DNA from: Nocardia carnea | GTDB lineage: Bacteria > Actinomycetota > Actinomycetes > Mycobacteriales > Mycobacteriaceae | Length of the DNA stretch: 34,191 bases | Direction of reading: 5' to 3' | NCBI RefSeq assembly: GCF_029868855.1 | Contig: NZ_JARWOV010000333.1 | Coordinates: 1-34,191 of the forward strand | Part shown: positions 1-8,021 of the stretch, one piece after another | How positions within the stretch are numbered: the stretch's first letter is position 1 | Layout: every line of letters begins with the position of its first letter | Program-made: the position numbers and the translations under genes | Notes under the pieces: generated by a model | Databases searched by the model: none | Told to the model about the DNA's origin: nothing | Seen by the model: only the letters and a program-made list of their open reading frames with translations

Positions 1-146
1 TAATAACCGCCGACGATTGTCAGCATACGGAGATCCAGAGCGGTCTGATCGCCCACGAATACCTCGTCCTCGACGGTGAACTTCATGCGGACCCGGTCCG
101 GCAGCAGCGTCAGCGAATTCACCTTTCCCACCGCTATCCCGCGGTC
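1..146 (-). CDS. MCE/MlaD-family protein, internal fragment
   Basis: The minus-strand frame is open with normal GC-rich codon use from about 146 to the window edge. It reads GIAVGKVNSLTLLPDRVRM followed by KFTVEDEVFVGDQTALDLR, then a stretch ending IVGGYY. This resembles the MCE domain (VGKV...L..DRV.V.FTV...V..GD.T...LR...L.G..Y) of actinobacterial Mce substrate-binding subunits, which shuttle lipids across the envelope. The C-terminal part lies beyond position 1. The N-terminal part (signal or membrane helix and domain start) is missing, because the frame runs into a C/G homopolymer tract at about 146 and the next gene ends at 241. I infer a contig-end artefact rather than a true pseudogene. 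Family assignment is by eye only. Confidence 0.5.
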
Positions 147-217
147 CCCCCGGGCCCGCCGCCTGCCCCTCTCCCCCCGCCCCTCCGGCCGGGGGGGCGG
201 GCGGGGGGGCCCGGGGG
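146..217. repeat. C/G homopolymer low-complexity tract, probable assembly artefact
   Basis: About 70 bases consist almost only of C and G runs, including several runs of 5-7 identical bases. The tract lies between an MCE fragment that lacks its N-terminus and an intact gene. It matches the poly-G tract near the right end of the window. The likely cause is poly-G read noise at a contig end, so sequence to its left may not be contiguous in the genome. Confidence 0.6.
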
Positions 218-240
218 CTCGTTCCTGTGTGGCGGTGTTC

Positions 241-915
241 TCAGGTGAGGTCGGCGAAGCGTTCCACTTCTTCGATGCGGCCGGACACGATGAGCACGTC
301 ACCGGCGGCGACCACGGTGTCGGCGGTGGCGTAGGTGAATTCGCCGCCGCGGTGTTTGATCGCCACCACGGTGATGTCGAAATGCTGCCGCAGGCCGCTG
401 GCCGTGAGCGTTTTGCCGATACTGCTCCGGGGTGCGCTGGTTTTGGCCATGGCATAGTCGGTGTCGAACTCTATGTAGTCGATCATCCGGCCGGTGACCA
501 GATGCGCGACACGTTCACCCATATCGTGCTCGGGCAACACCACATGGTGGGCACCGACACGTTCGAGGATCTGGCCGTGGCGGCGGCTGGTGGCCTTGGC
601 CCAGATCTTGGGTATCCGGAAATCGGACAGCAGTGACGTGGTCAGGATACTGGCCTCCATACTGGAGCCGATCCCCACCACAGCATGCGGGAAGTCGGGT
701 ACACCCAGTTGTTCGAGGGCCTCCATATCCGTGGTGTCGGCGACCGCGACGTGGGTGAGTTCGTCGGAATATTGCTGGACCAGAGTCGGATTGGAGTCTA
801 TCGCCAGAACTTCCGAGCCGTGGGTGACCAGCTCACGGGCGAGCGCGCTGCCGAACCGCCCGAGACCGACCACCACAACGCGGGTGCCGTGCTTTCGCGG
901 ATTCCTACCCGACAA
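241..915 (-). CDS. TrkA/KtrA-type potassium uptake regulatory subunit (single RCK)
   Basis: This is a cytosolic NAD/nucleotide-binding gating subunit for a K+ channel. The N-terminal RCK_N Rossmann domain has GLGRFG at residues 17-22 after a VVVV strand, and an acidic Asp ends the second strand (LAIDS). An RCK_C domain occupies roughly the last 80 residues. At 224 aa it is a one-RCK protein like KtrA or mycobacterial CeoB, not the two-domain E. coli TrkA. I chose the TTG start at 915 because AGGAG (923-927) lies 7 nt upstream and the resulting N-terminus (MSGRNPRKHG) is normal. The ATG at 957 would extend the overlap with the upstream gene to 53 bp. With TTG the overlap with the TrkH stop is 11 bp, which fits translational coupling of two partner subunits. 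Confidence 0.9.
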   Translation of the reverse strand: MSGRNPRKHGTRVVVVGLGRFGSALARELVTHGSEVLAIDSNPTLVQQYSDELTHVAVADTTDMEALEQLGVPDFPHAVVGIGSSMEASILTTSLLSDFRIPKIWAKATSRRHGQILERVGAHHVVLPEHDMGERVAHLVTGRMIDYIEFDTDYAMAKTSAPRSSIGKTLTASGLRQHFDITVVAIKHRGGEFTYATADTVVAAGDVLIVSGRIEEVERFADLT

Positions 916-2296
916 TGGGACGCTCCTCGGGCAATTCGTAGCGGCGGCCGCGGTCACGCAGCGCCAACGCCGTGGCCAGGGTGATCGGGCCGAGCCGCCC
1001 GATGAACATCAACACGACCAGTACGATAAGCCCCGGATCCGGGATATCGGCGGTGATGCCGGTCGACAGGCCCACCGTGCCGAACGCCGAGACCACTTCG
1101 AACAGCACCGAGTCGAGGTCCATTCCGGTCATTGTCAGCAGTATCAGAGTGCCGATCACCACGGCGCCGCCGCCCAGCAGCACCACCGTGATCGCTTGGC
1201 GCTGCACCGGGGCGGCGAGCCTGCGTCCCATCACGTGCACGGTGGGCTCACCCCGGATCTCGGCCATGATCACGAACGCCAGCAGCGCGAACGTAGTCAC
1301 TTTGATCCCGCCGGCGGTACCGGCACTACCACCGCCGATGAACATCAGCACATCATTGATCAGCAATGTCGACGAATGCATGGCCCCCATATCGAGCGAG
1401 TTGAAACCGGCTGTGCGGGGCGACAAACCGTGGAATCCGCCCACCAGCAACTTGTGCGCAGTGCCCAATGGCCCCAGGGTGCCGGGGTTGGACCATTCGA
1501 AAGCGATCACCGCGACCACCCCGACCGCGCTCAACAATGCGTAGGTGATGAGTGTGATCCGGGTGTGCAGCGACCACCGCCGCCAGCGAATGCCACGCAC
1601 CCGTTGCCGGCGCATCGACCGGGTGATCTCGAAGACCACCGGAAACCCCAGACCCCCGACGACCAGCGCAAGTGAGATCGGCACGATGATCCACGGATCG
1701 GTGGCAAATCCCATCAGATTGTCGGGGTACAGCGCGAATCCGGCGTTGTTGTAGGCCGAGACCGAATGGAAAAACCCGAGATATATCGCATTCCACCCGC
1801 GCTCGTCGTACCCGATCATGAACCGCGCCGCGAGGGCGACACCCACCAGTGCCTCCACCAGCAGGCTCATCCGGATAACCCCGACGACCACCCGCCGGCT
1901 TTCCCCGAGCCGCACCGTTTTGTTCTCGGTTTGCGCGATCAGCTGCATCCGCAGCCCCATCCGCCGCGCCACCAGCAACCCGAGCAGCGAGGCCAGGGTC
2001 ATGATCCCCAGCCCGCCGATCTGGATCAATCCCAGAATCACCAGCTCACCGAATAACGACCAGTGGCTGTCGGTGTCCACGACCACGAGACCGGTCACAC
2101 ACACCGCCGATACCGCGGTGAACAGCGCCGTTACCGGATCGGTGACCGCTCTCGACTCCGCCGAGATCGGAAGCATCAACAGCAGCGTGCCCACTACGGT
2201 GGCCGCGCCGAAGCCGAACACCACCAACCGTGCCGGATGCCGCGGTGGCCGTAGCCAGCTGCCGAACCCGCGTGCAAGTTCACGGCCGCGCAGCAT
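905..2296 (-). CDS. TrkH/KtrB-family potassium transporter membrane subunit
   Basis: This is the integral membrane K+ translocating subunit, partner of the RCK protein whose gene overlaps its stop codon. About 463 residues contain the four pore loops of the superfamily: CVTGLVVVDTD, SAYNNAGFALYPDN, SPRTAGFNSLDMG and SAFGTVGLSTGIT. Each loop keeps its filter glycine, and hydrophobic helices lie between them. The loop-bearing GGGSAGTAGG segment is also typical. The ATG at 2296 is the conservative start but has no Shine-Dalgarno sequence. A CTG codon at 2332, 36 bases upstream and in frame (MSTRRKTPGAVR...), is preceded by AGAGGAG at 2338-2344 with 5 nt spacing, and may be the real start (475 aa). 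Both this gene and the next form a bicistronic K+ uptake unit. Confidence 0.92.
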   Translation of the reverse strand: MLRGRELARGFGSWLRPPRHPARLVVFGFGAATVVGTLLLMLPISAESRAVTDPVTALFTAVSAVCVTGLVVVDTDSHWSLFGELVILGLIQIGGLGIMTLASLLGLLVARRMGLRMQLIAQTENKTVRLGESRRVVVGVIRMSLLVEALVGVALAARFMIGYDERGWNAIYLGFFHSVSAYNNAGFALYPDNLMGFATDPWIIVPISLALVVGGLGFPVVFEITRSMRRQRVRGIRWRRWSLHTRITLITYALLSAVGVVAVIAFEWSNPGTLGPLGTAHKLLVGGFHGLSPRTAGFNSLDMGAMHSSTLLINDVLMFIGGGSAGTAGGIKVTTFALLAFVIMAEIRGEPTVHVMGRRLAAPVQRQAITVVLLGGGAVVIGTLILLTMTGMDLDSVLFEVVSAFGTVGLSTGITADIPDPGLIVLVVLMFIGRLGPITLATALALRDRGRRYELPEERPIVG

Positions 2297-2332
2297 GCGG
2301 ACAGCGCCGGGTGTCTTGCGTCTAGTACTCAG

Positions 2333-2643
2333 TGGCGCTCCTCTGGCCGGGCGGAGCGGCAGCGCGGCCGCTGTTCGCTGACACGTGGAGTGGACCTGCC
2401 GGAAGCTACTGCCATGCGCAGGGAGCCGCAAGACCGCGGGACCGTCAGGCCGGACGCGCCGCGGATCGAACAGGCCCTGATCGGCCTGCGAGTCGTCGCC
2501 GAACAGAACGCGCGGCACCACGGGAAACCCTTCGACTCTGCCCTGGAGCAAAGCGGCTCCGGGTCTGCCGACGCCGGTCAGGTGCGCGCGTTTGCCCGGT
2601 GAGGCGCACAGGCTCCTGCCGGAACGCCGCGCCCGGGCCCGCG
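2333..2643. other. Intergenic region upstream of the K+ uptake genes
   Basis: These 311 bases lie between the 3' end of the alanine symporter gene and the trkH start, both on the minus strand. They must hold the trkH promoter if the two units are separate. I see the strong AGAGGAG ribosome site at 2338-2344 (read on minus) but no convincing -35/-10 pair. Short open frames here have no ribosome site and arginine-rich, GC-driven translations, so I call none of them genes. Confidence 0.5.
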
Positions 2644-4029
2644 CTAGATCGTCCGCGTATTCGCGGTCGCCGGATCGTGGGTAACCGGGTCTTTTCGCTC
2701 GAAGTAGGCCTTGGTCTCGCGATACACCAGTGGCGACAGGATCAGCAGGCCGATGAGGTTCGGCAATGCCATCAAGCCGTTGGCCACATCGGAGAACGTC
2801 CAGACCGTGGTCAACTCGGTGGTCGCGCCCACGTAGACCACTGCGATGAACAGGATCCGGTACGGCACCACCAGTGCGTTGCCGAACAGGAACTCGATGC
2901 ACCGGTCGCCGTAGTAGGACCAGCCGAGAACTGTCGAGAAGGCGAAGAAAATAATGCTGATGGTCACGATGACGCTGCCCCAGGTACCGGGCAGGGCATC
3001 GGCGAATGCGGCGGCGGTGAAGGTCGCCGCGTCGGCATCGGTTTTCCACACCCCGGTCACCACGATCACCAGTCCGGTGAAGGAGACCACGACGAGCGTA
3101 TCGATGAAGGTCTGGGTCATCGATACCAGCGCTTGGCGCACCGGATGGGTGGTCGAGGCCGCGGCGGCCGCGATACCGCCGGTACCGAGCCCGGACTCGT
3201 TGGAGAAGATCCCTCGCGCCACACCGTATTGAATGGCCGCGGCGACGCCGGCGCCGACGAAACCACCGGTGGCCGCCGTGCCGGTGAACGCATCGGTGAT
3301 GATTTCACCGATAGCAGCCGGCAGGTCATCGAACCGCAAGATCAGCACCGCGAGGGCGCCCAGGATGTACAGCACGATCATGACCGGTACGAAAACGCTG
3401 GCTACCCGGCCGATTCCCTTGATGCCGCCGAGGATGACCGCGGCGGCCAGGCCGGTGATGATCAGCCCGGTGATCCAGGTGGGCAGGCCCCATTCCGACT
3501 CCACGTTCAGCGCGACCGTATTCGCCTGGGTCATATTGCCGATACCGAACGACGCGATGACACCGGCCACCGCGAAGAAGCCGCCGAGGAATACTCCGAG
3601 TGGTCCCTTGATTCCGCGCCGTAGGTAGTGCATCGGCCCGCCGGCCTGTTTACCGGCGGCGTCGGTGCGGCGGAAACGGACACCGAGGAACGCTTCGCTG
3701 TATTTGGTGGCCATACCGACCAACCCGGTCAGCCACATCCAGAACACCGCGCCCGGCCCACCGAGGGAGATCGCGGTAGCCACACCGGCGATATTGCCGA
3801 CACCCACCGTTGCCGCCAGCGCGGTGGACAGGGCCTGATAGTGCGAGATATCGCCCTCGGCGTCGATATCGGCGCGTTCGACGAATCCCAGCCGGAAGGC
3901 GAGCACGAACCGTCGGAACTGGATCCCACGCAGCAGAACCGTCAAATACAGTCCGGTCAGCAGGAGCAGGGGAATCAGTAGCCAGGGACCCCAGATGAAG
4001 TCACTGGCGCTGCTGAGCACTTCGCCCAT
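2644..4029 (-). CDS. AGCS-family sodium:alanine (or glycine) symporter
   Basis: This is a polytopic membrane transporter coupling Na+ entry to uptake of alanine, glycine or a related small amino acid. The N-terminus (DFIWGPWLLIPLLLLTGLY) aligns with the family hallmark of a WGP..L...L..G.Y.T helix before RGIQFR. Also typical are ALAATVGVGNIAGVATAI, GGPGAVFWMW, TKYSEAFLGVRFR, GGPMHYL and the ESGLGTGGIAAAAA loop. Its length of 461 aa is normal (about 450-490). I place the start at the ATG at 4029, where the family N-terminus begins. A second ATG at 4047 is also possible, and longer extensions read as non-coding. The substrate within the family cannot be told from the sequence. The gene is divergent from the sugar operon across about 335 bases. 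Confidence 0.92.
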   Translation of the reverse strand: MGEVLSSASDFIWGPWLLIPLLLLTGLYLTVLLRGIQFRRFVLAFRLGFVERADIDAEGDISHYQALSTALAATVGVGNIAGVATAISLGGPGAVFWMWLTGLVGMATKYSEAFLGVRFRRTDAAGKQAGGPMHYLRRGIKGPLGVFLGGFFAVAGVIASFGIGNMTQANTVALNVESEWGLPTWITGLIITGLAAAVILGGIKGIGRVASVFVPVMIVLYILGALAVLILRFDDLPAAIGEIITDAFTGTAATGGFVGAGVAAAIQYGVARGIFSNESGLGTGGIAAAAASTTHPVRQALVSMTQTFIDTLVVVSFTGLVIVVTGVWKTDADAATFTAAAFADALPGTWGSVIVTISIIFFAFSTVLGWSYYGDRCIEFLFGNALVVPYRILFIAVVYVGATTELTTVWTFSDVANGLMALPNLIGLLILSPLVYRETKAYFERKDPVTHDPATANTRTI

Positions 4030-4364
4030 AGATAACAACCGCCTCATTCGGTACAGACCGTGGCCGGCACGTACCACGGTCGCGAGCCGCCGGCCACTCG
4101 CCGATGGCCCGATCATTGTCGGGCATGGCAACCGGGTGTGCACGGCGACCCGCGTTTCACATGGGTCTGTGACCGCACCGAGGCACGGGGCCGGCACCGC
4201 TCCGACCGGCTCGTGCGTTGCCACGGCCGGCCGGGACCCGGAACTCGCGGACTGTCGGCAGGTCCCACCCTTGGCCCAATAAATAATAATTTAGTATTGA
4301 CACGGTCGGGTGTGGTCGGCGACTCTGATCGAAGCGAAGTTGCCCAGCGAGACATCGAGGTCAC
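4030..4364. promoter_or_regulatory. Divergent promoter region, symporter / galactose operon
   Basis: No gene is visible here. Most of the region is ordinary GC-rich sequence, but 4279-4300 is conspicuously AT-rich. A TTGACA hexamer sits at 4297-4302, with only a weak -10 candidate (GACTCT, 4321-4326, 18-nt spacer). An alternative plus-strand -10, TAGTAT, lies at 4292-4297. The AT-rich block could equally hold the minus-strand -10 of the symporter gene. GAGG at 4357-4360 is the ribosome site of the binding-protein gene. Confidence 0.45.
4282..4298. promoter_or_regulatory. 17-bp AT-rich dyad, candidate operator of the galactose operon
   Basis: The sequence AATAATAATTTAGTATT is an inverted repeat centred on 4290, with 7 of 8 arm positions paired. 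It overlaps the TTGACA hexamer at 4297. It is the only strong dyad upstream of the eleven-gene operon, which encodes its own GntR/FCD regulator. Repression by that regulator, relieved by a pathway intermediate, is the natural reading. Assigning it to that protein is inference. Confidence 0.45.
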
Positions 4365-5348
4365 ATGCAGGTCAAGTGGAAGTGGGGCGCCGTGCTCGGC
4401 GCGGTGCTGATTGCCGCGACCGTCGCGGGCTGCGCGGGCAAGGTGGGCGAGAACGGCCGCGTCGGGGTCGTCTACCTGAACGCCGAGGGGTACTACGCCG
4501 GTGTCGCGCGGGGCCTGAACGAGACGTTCGCCGAACAGCCCGACTCGCCACAGCTGCTCGCGTCGAACATCCAGTCGGACGCGTCGAAGGAGAGCACGTT
4601 CGTCGATACGGTCGTCTCGGTGAAGGCCGACGCGCTGATCATCTCCCCGTCCTCCGCCACCGCTTCCGTTCCCGCTCTGCGGCTCGCGCACGAGAACGGC
4701 GTCCCGATCATCTGCTACAACACCTGCGTCGAGGATGCCGCCGCCCGGGAACTGGTTTCGGCCTATGTGCTCGGCGATCCCGAGGAATTCGGTGCCGCTT
4801 CGGGACGTCAGATGGCGGCCTACTTCATAGCGCAGGGCATTACGGCACCGAAGGTCGGTGTGATCAACTGCGAACAGTTCGAGGTGTGCGTCCAGCGCCG
4901 GATCGGTTTCGAAGAAGCGCTCACCGCGGCGGTCCCCGGTGCCACCATCGTGGCCAACCAGCAGGGGCTGACCCTCGACGAGGCGGTCCAGCGCGCCGAA
5001 CAGGTACTCACCGCCCAGCCCGATGTCGATGCGTTCTACGGCGAGGCGGGCTCACAGATGATCGGCGCGGCACGTGCTGTGCAGGCCCGGGGTAAGGCCG
5101 GTGACGTGGTGGTGTTCGGCGGCGATATGTCGACGCAGGCGGCCGGGATGTTGCGGGACGGCACCATCCTCAAGGGCGTCACCGATATCTCCGGCATCAA
5201 GGTCGGCGACCTGGCGGGCCGCGCGGCCGTCGACATTCTCGACGGCAACCCGCCCGCGGAGTTCCTGATCCCGGCACCGGTGGACGAGTACGTCGGCGCG
5301 CAGGCCGGCGCGGAATGGATCGAGACGCATCCGGACGGCATCCCGTGA
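4365..5348 (+). CDS. Sugar ABC transporter substrate-binding lipoprotein (Peripla_BP_4)
   Basis: This extracytoplasmic receptor feeds a CUT2 (ribose/galactose-type) ABC importer. The signal peptide (MQVKWKWGAVLGAVLIAATVAGC) carries a lipobox VAGC with the lipidated Cys at residue 23. The mature protein has the type I periplasmic binding fold: VGVVYLNAEGYYAGVARGL, DALIISPSS, NGVPIICYNTC, ASGRQMAAYF, then the second lobe with GVINCEQFEVCVQRRIGFEEAL, DAFYGEAGSQMIGAARA and VVVFGGDMS. Length 327 aa is typical. It is first in an operon with its ATPase (44 nt downstream) and permease. The downstream galactonate pathway suggests D-galactose or a galactoside as ligand, but the binding site does not reveal this. 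The ATG at 4365 has GAGG 4 nt upstream. Confidence 0.9.
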   Translation: MQVKWKWGAVLGAVLIAATVAGCAGKVGENGRVGVVYLNAEGYYAGVARGLNETFAEQPDSPQLLASNIQSDASKESTFVDTVVSVKADALIISPSSATASVPALRLAHENGVPIICYNTCVEDAAARELVSAYVLGDPEEFGAASGRQMAAYFIAQGITAPKVGVINCEQFEVCVQRRIGFEEALTAAVPGATIVANQQGLTLDEAVQRAEQVLTAQPDVDAFYGEAGSQMIGAARAVQARGKAGDVVVFGGDMSTQAAGMLRDGTILKGVTDISGIKVGDLAGRAAVDILDGNPPAEFLIPAPVDEYVGAQAGAEWIETHPDGIP

Positions 5349-5392
5349 CCGCCGCACCCGCTCGCGACCCGCACCATTCCCGGAAGGACATC

Positions 5393-6910
5393 ATGGTTCA
5401 CCGCACGGACGATCCCGCAACCGGCGCCGTTGTCGTCGAGATCGAGGGTTTGACCAAGCACTATGCCGGTGTACGAGCGCTGACCGACGCGTCCGTCACC
5501 ATTCGTGCCGGTGAAGTGCGGGCCCTGCTCGGCCGCAACGGCGCCGGCAAGTCGACGATGATCCGGCTGCTCGCGGGCGTCGAAACCCCGGACCGGGGGA
5601 CCATCCGTATCGGCGGTGAACTACTCGGCCCAGGTGTGCGGCGGTCGACCGCGCTCGGTATCGAGACCGTGTACCAGGAACTGAGCCTGGTCCCGGAACT
5701 GACCGTCGCGGAGAACATGTTCCTCGGCGTCTGGCCTCGCAGCGCCGGGCGCGTCGATTACGACACCATGCGCCGCGAAACCGCTGCTGTGCTGGCGGAA
5801 CTCGCGCTCGATATCGATCCGCTCAGCCGGGTCGAATCGCTGCCGCTCGCCGAACAACAGCTCGTCGAGATCTGCCGCGCCGTCCGGCGCCGGCCCCGGC
5901 TGCTCATCCTCGACGAGCCGACCAGCGCGCTGGCCGCCGCCGAAGTCCAGGCGGTACTGAAGACCGTCGAGCGGATCGCGGCGGCCGGGGTCGCGGTCGT
6001 GTACGTCAGCCATCGTCTCGACGAGATCCGGCAGGTCGCCTCGACCGCGACCGTCATGCGCGACGGCCGGGTCGTCGACACCGTATCGCTGGAGGACGTC
6101 AGCACCGCCCATGTGGTCGCGTTGATGGTCGGTTCCACCGAGACGGCCGTGGAGGAACGTGCCGAGCGCGTCGTGGACCGCTCCGGAACGCCGTTGCTCT
6201 CCGTACGGGATCTGGTGTTGCCGCCGAAGATCCGCGCGGTGTCGTTCGACGTGTATCCGGGCGAGGTCCTCGGAATCGCCGGCTTGATGGGCTCCGGCCG
6301 CAGCGAACTGCTGCGCGCCGTCGCGGGTTTCCAGCCGATCTCGTCCGGCTCCGTCGCGGTGGCCGGGACCGACGTCCGCACTGTCACCGCCGCCCGGATG
6401 AAGGCTCTGGGAGTCGGTATGACGCCCGAGGACCGCAAGGGGGCGGGCATCGTGCCGCTGCTCGGTGTCGACGAGAACATGCTCATATCGGACTATCGGG
6501 CCGTCAGCTCCGGGCCGACCATCCAGTACCGCCGCTTCCGCGCGGTCGCCGCCGACCTGATCTCGCGATTGTCGATCGCGACGGCCCGCCCGCAGACGCC
6601 GATCGTCAATCTCAGCGGCGGCAATCAGCAGAAGGCGGTTATCGGTCGCTGGCTGCACGCGGGCAGCCGGATCCTGCTGCTCGACGAACCCACCCGAGGC
6701 GTCGACGTCGCCGCGAAATCCCAGATCTACCGCCTCGTCCGGGAACTCGCCGACGGGGGAGCCGCCGTCGTGTTCGTCTCGGGCGAACTCGAGGAACTGC
6801 CCCTGGTGTGTGACCGGGTGATCGCGCTGCGCGGCGGCGAGATCGCCGAGGAGCTGACCGGCTCCGGTATCACCATCGATTCCGTCCTCGCCGCCGCGAT
6901 GGCGGCCTGA
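5393..6910 (+). CDS. Sugar ABC transporter ATPase, two fused NBDs (RbsA/MglA type)
   Basis: This is a cytoplasmic energizing subunit with two tandem ABC domains in 505 aa, as usual for CUT2 importers. The first domain has Walker A GRNGAGKST (residues 47-55), Q-loop VYQELSLVPELTV, the degenerate signature LPLAEQQLVEI typical of this group, Walker B RLLILDEPTSAL and VVYVSHR. The second has the family's degenerate Walker A (GLMGSGRSE), PEDRKGAGIVP, canonical LSGGNQQKA and ILLLDEPTRGVD. The degenerate second P-loop is normal for RbsA/MglA proteins and is not damage. The start ATG at 5393 has GGAAGGA 4-5 nt upstream. It lies between the binding-protein and permease genes of the same importer. Confidence 0.95.
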   Translation: MVHRTDDPATGAVVVEIEGLTKHYAGVRALTDASVTIRAGEVRALLGRNGAGKSTMIRLLAGVETPDRGTIRIGGELLGPGVRRSTALGIETVYQELSLVPELTVAENMFLGVWPRSAGRVDYDTMRRETAAVLAELALDIDPLSRVESLPLAEQQLVEICRAVRRRPRLLILDEPTSALAAAEVQAVLKTVERIAAAGVAVVYVSHRLDEIRQVASTATVMRDGRVVDTVSLEDVSTAHVVALMVGSTETAVEERAERVVDRSGTPLLSVRDLVLPPKIRAVSFDVYPGEVLGIAGLMGSGRSELLRAVAGFQPISSGSVAVAGTDVRTVTAARMKALGVGMTPEDRKGAGIVPLLGVDENMLISDYRAVSSGPTIQYRRFRAVAADLISRLSIATARPQTPIVNLSGGNQQKAVIGRWLHAGSRILLLDEPTRGVDVAAKSQIYRLVRELADGGAAVVFVSGELEELPLVCDRVIALRGGEIAEELTGSGITIDSVLAAAMAA

Positions 6911-6943
6911 CCACCACGAAGCCAAAGACGAGAAGAGGACCCT

Positions 6944-7960
6944 GTGGTCATCACCGAGAACAGTCTCCAGCCGGGTGATTCCCGCACAGCGCGCAGCTGG
7001 TTGGGCTCGCGTAGTCATCAGCTCAACGAAATCGGCCTCGTGGTGGCGATCGCGGCACTCTACGTGGTGCTCGGCCTCACGGCGTCGGGTTTCATGGACG
7101 GTTCGAATCAGCTGGGCATTCTGCGCGATGCCGCGACGATCGGCATCGCCGCCTGGGGCGTGACCCTGGTGATCATCGCGGGCGATATCGATATCAGCAT
7201 CGGCCCGGCCGTCGCGTTCGCTTCGGTACTGGTCGCGATGGGTAGTGCCCAATGGGGGCTCGGTGTGTTCGGTGCCGTGCTGCTGACGCTGGTGCTCGGT
7301 GCGGCGTGGGGGGCACTGGCCGGCTGGCTGCGGGCCAGTTTCAATGTGCCCTCTTTCATCGCCACCCTCGGCCTGTGGAGTGTCCTCGGTGGTCTCGGTC
7401 TCTATCTCACCGACGCGCTGCCCGTGGTACTTCCCGAAAGCGGCCTGTTCGACCTCCTGGGCGGTTCCGTCCTGGGTATCCCCACCTCCGCGGTGGTGAT
7501 GCTGATCCTGTTCGCCGTGTTCGTCTACATCGCCAAATTCACCGCGTACGGTCGTTCGGTGTATGCCATCGGTGGTAACGCGGCCGCTGCCCAGCTGGCC
7601 GGTATCAACCTCACCAAGGTGCGCATCCTGCTGTTCGCCACCACCGGACTGCTCTCCGCGATCACCGGTGTGCTCCTCGCCTCCCGGCTCGGCGCGGGAT
7701 CCGGCAGCGCCGGAGCCGGACTCGAGTTCGACATCATCGCCGCGGTCGTCATCGGTGGCGCCGCCCTCGCCGGCGGCCGCGGCACGATGCTGGGCACCTT
7801 GCTCGGCGTCGTCTTCATCACCGTGATCGGTAACGGACTGGTCCTGCTCGGGGTGAACTCCTTCCTGCAGGACGTTATTCGCGGCGTGATCATCGTCGGC
7901 GCCGTCCTGATCAACGCGCTCGTCGTCCGCCGCGGTGCCGCGGCCGTCCGCACCGCATGA
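6944..7960 (+). CDS. Sugar ABC transporter permease (RbsC/BPD_transp_2 family)
   Basis: This is the membrane channel of the CUT2 importer, presumably working as a homodimer. At 338 aa it has 8-10 hydrophobic segments and the family features LRDAATIGIAAWGVTLVIIAG, GDIDISIGPAVAFAS, NVPSFIATLG and TAYGRSVYAIGGNAAAAQLAGI. The last is the cytoplasmic EAA-like loop that contacts the ATPase. The region LEFDIIAAVVIGGAALAGGRGT is also diagnostic. The start is GTG at 6944 with AGAAGAGGA just upstream. It is third in the operon, 33 nt after the ATPase. Substrate is inferred from neighbours only. Confidence 0.94.
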   Translation: MVITENSLQPGDSRTARSWLGSRSHQLNEIGLVVAIAALYVVLGLTASGFMDGSNQLGILRDAATIGIAAWGVTLVIIAGDIDISIGPAVAFASVLVAMGSAQWGLGVFGAVLLTLVLGAAWGALAGWLRASFNVPSFIATLGLWSVLGGLGLYLTDALPVVLPESGLFDLLGGSVLGIPTSAVVMLILFAVFVYIAKFTAYGRSVYAIGGNAAAAQLAGINLTKVRILLFATTGLLSAITGVLLASRLGAGSGSAGAGLEFDIIAAVVIGGAALAGGRGTMLGTLLGVVFITVIGNGLVLLGVNSFLQDVIRGVIIVGAVLINALVVRRGAAAVRTA

Positions 7961-8021
7961 CGGGCCCCAATTCCGTGCGGGTCACCACCCGGTACCGACC
8001 CGGCCGCCCACAGGAGGAATC

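Noticed and set aside
916..957. ATG start at 957 for the RCK protein
   Set aside because: It adds 14 residues coded inside the TrkH C-terminus. The TTG at 915 has a well-placed AGGAG and gives a normal RCK N-terminus.
2297..3049. Upstream extension of the TrkH reading frame
   Set aside because: It would run through the intergenic region and into the symporter gene. The translation is Arg/His-rich and unlike a transporter N-terminus. Only the short extension to CTG 2332 is plausible.
4282..4298. Match of the AT-rich dyad to a known DgoR operator
   Set aside because: The arms do not resemble the short TTGTA/TACAA-type sites I recall for E. coli DgoR, so only a generic operator is claimed.
5621..7252. 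Very long open frame antisense to the sugar ABC ATPase and permease genes
   Set aside because: Asp/Arg/His-rich translation with no domain. It is a GC-codon shadow of the real plus-strand genes. The same applies to long antisense frames at about 7911-9389, 13314-14993 and 25007-26800, and to the out-of-frame plus-strand one at 23231-24766.
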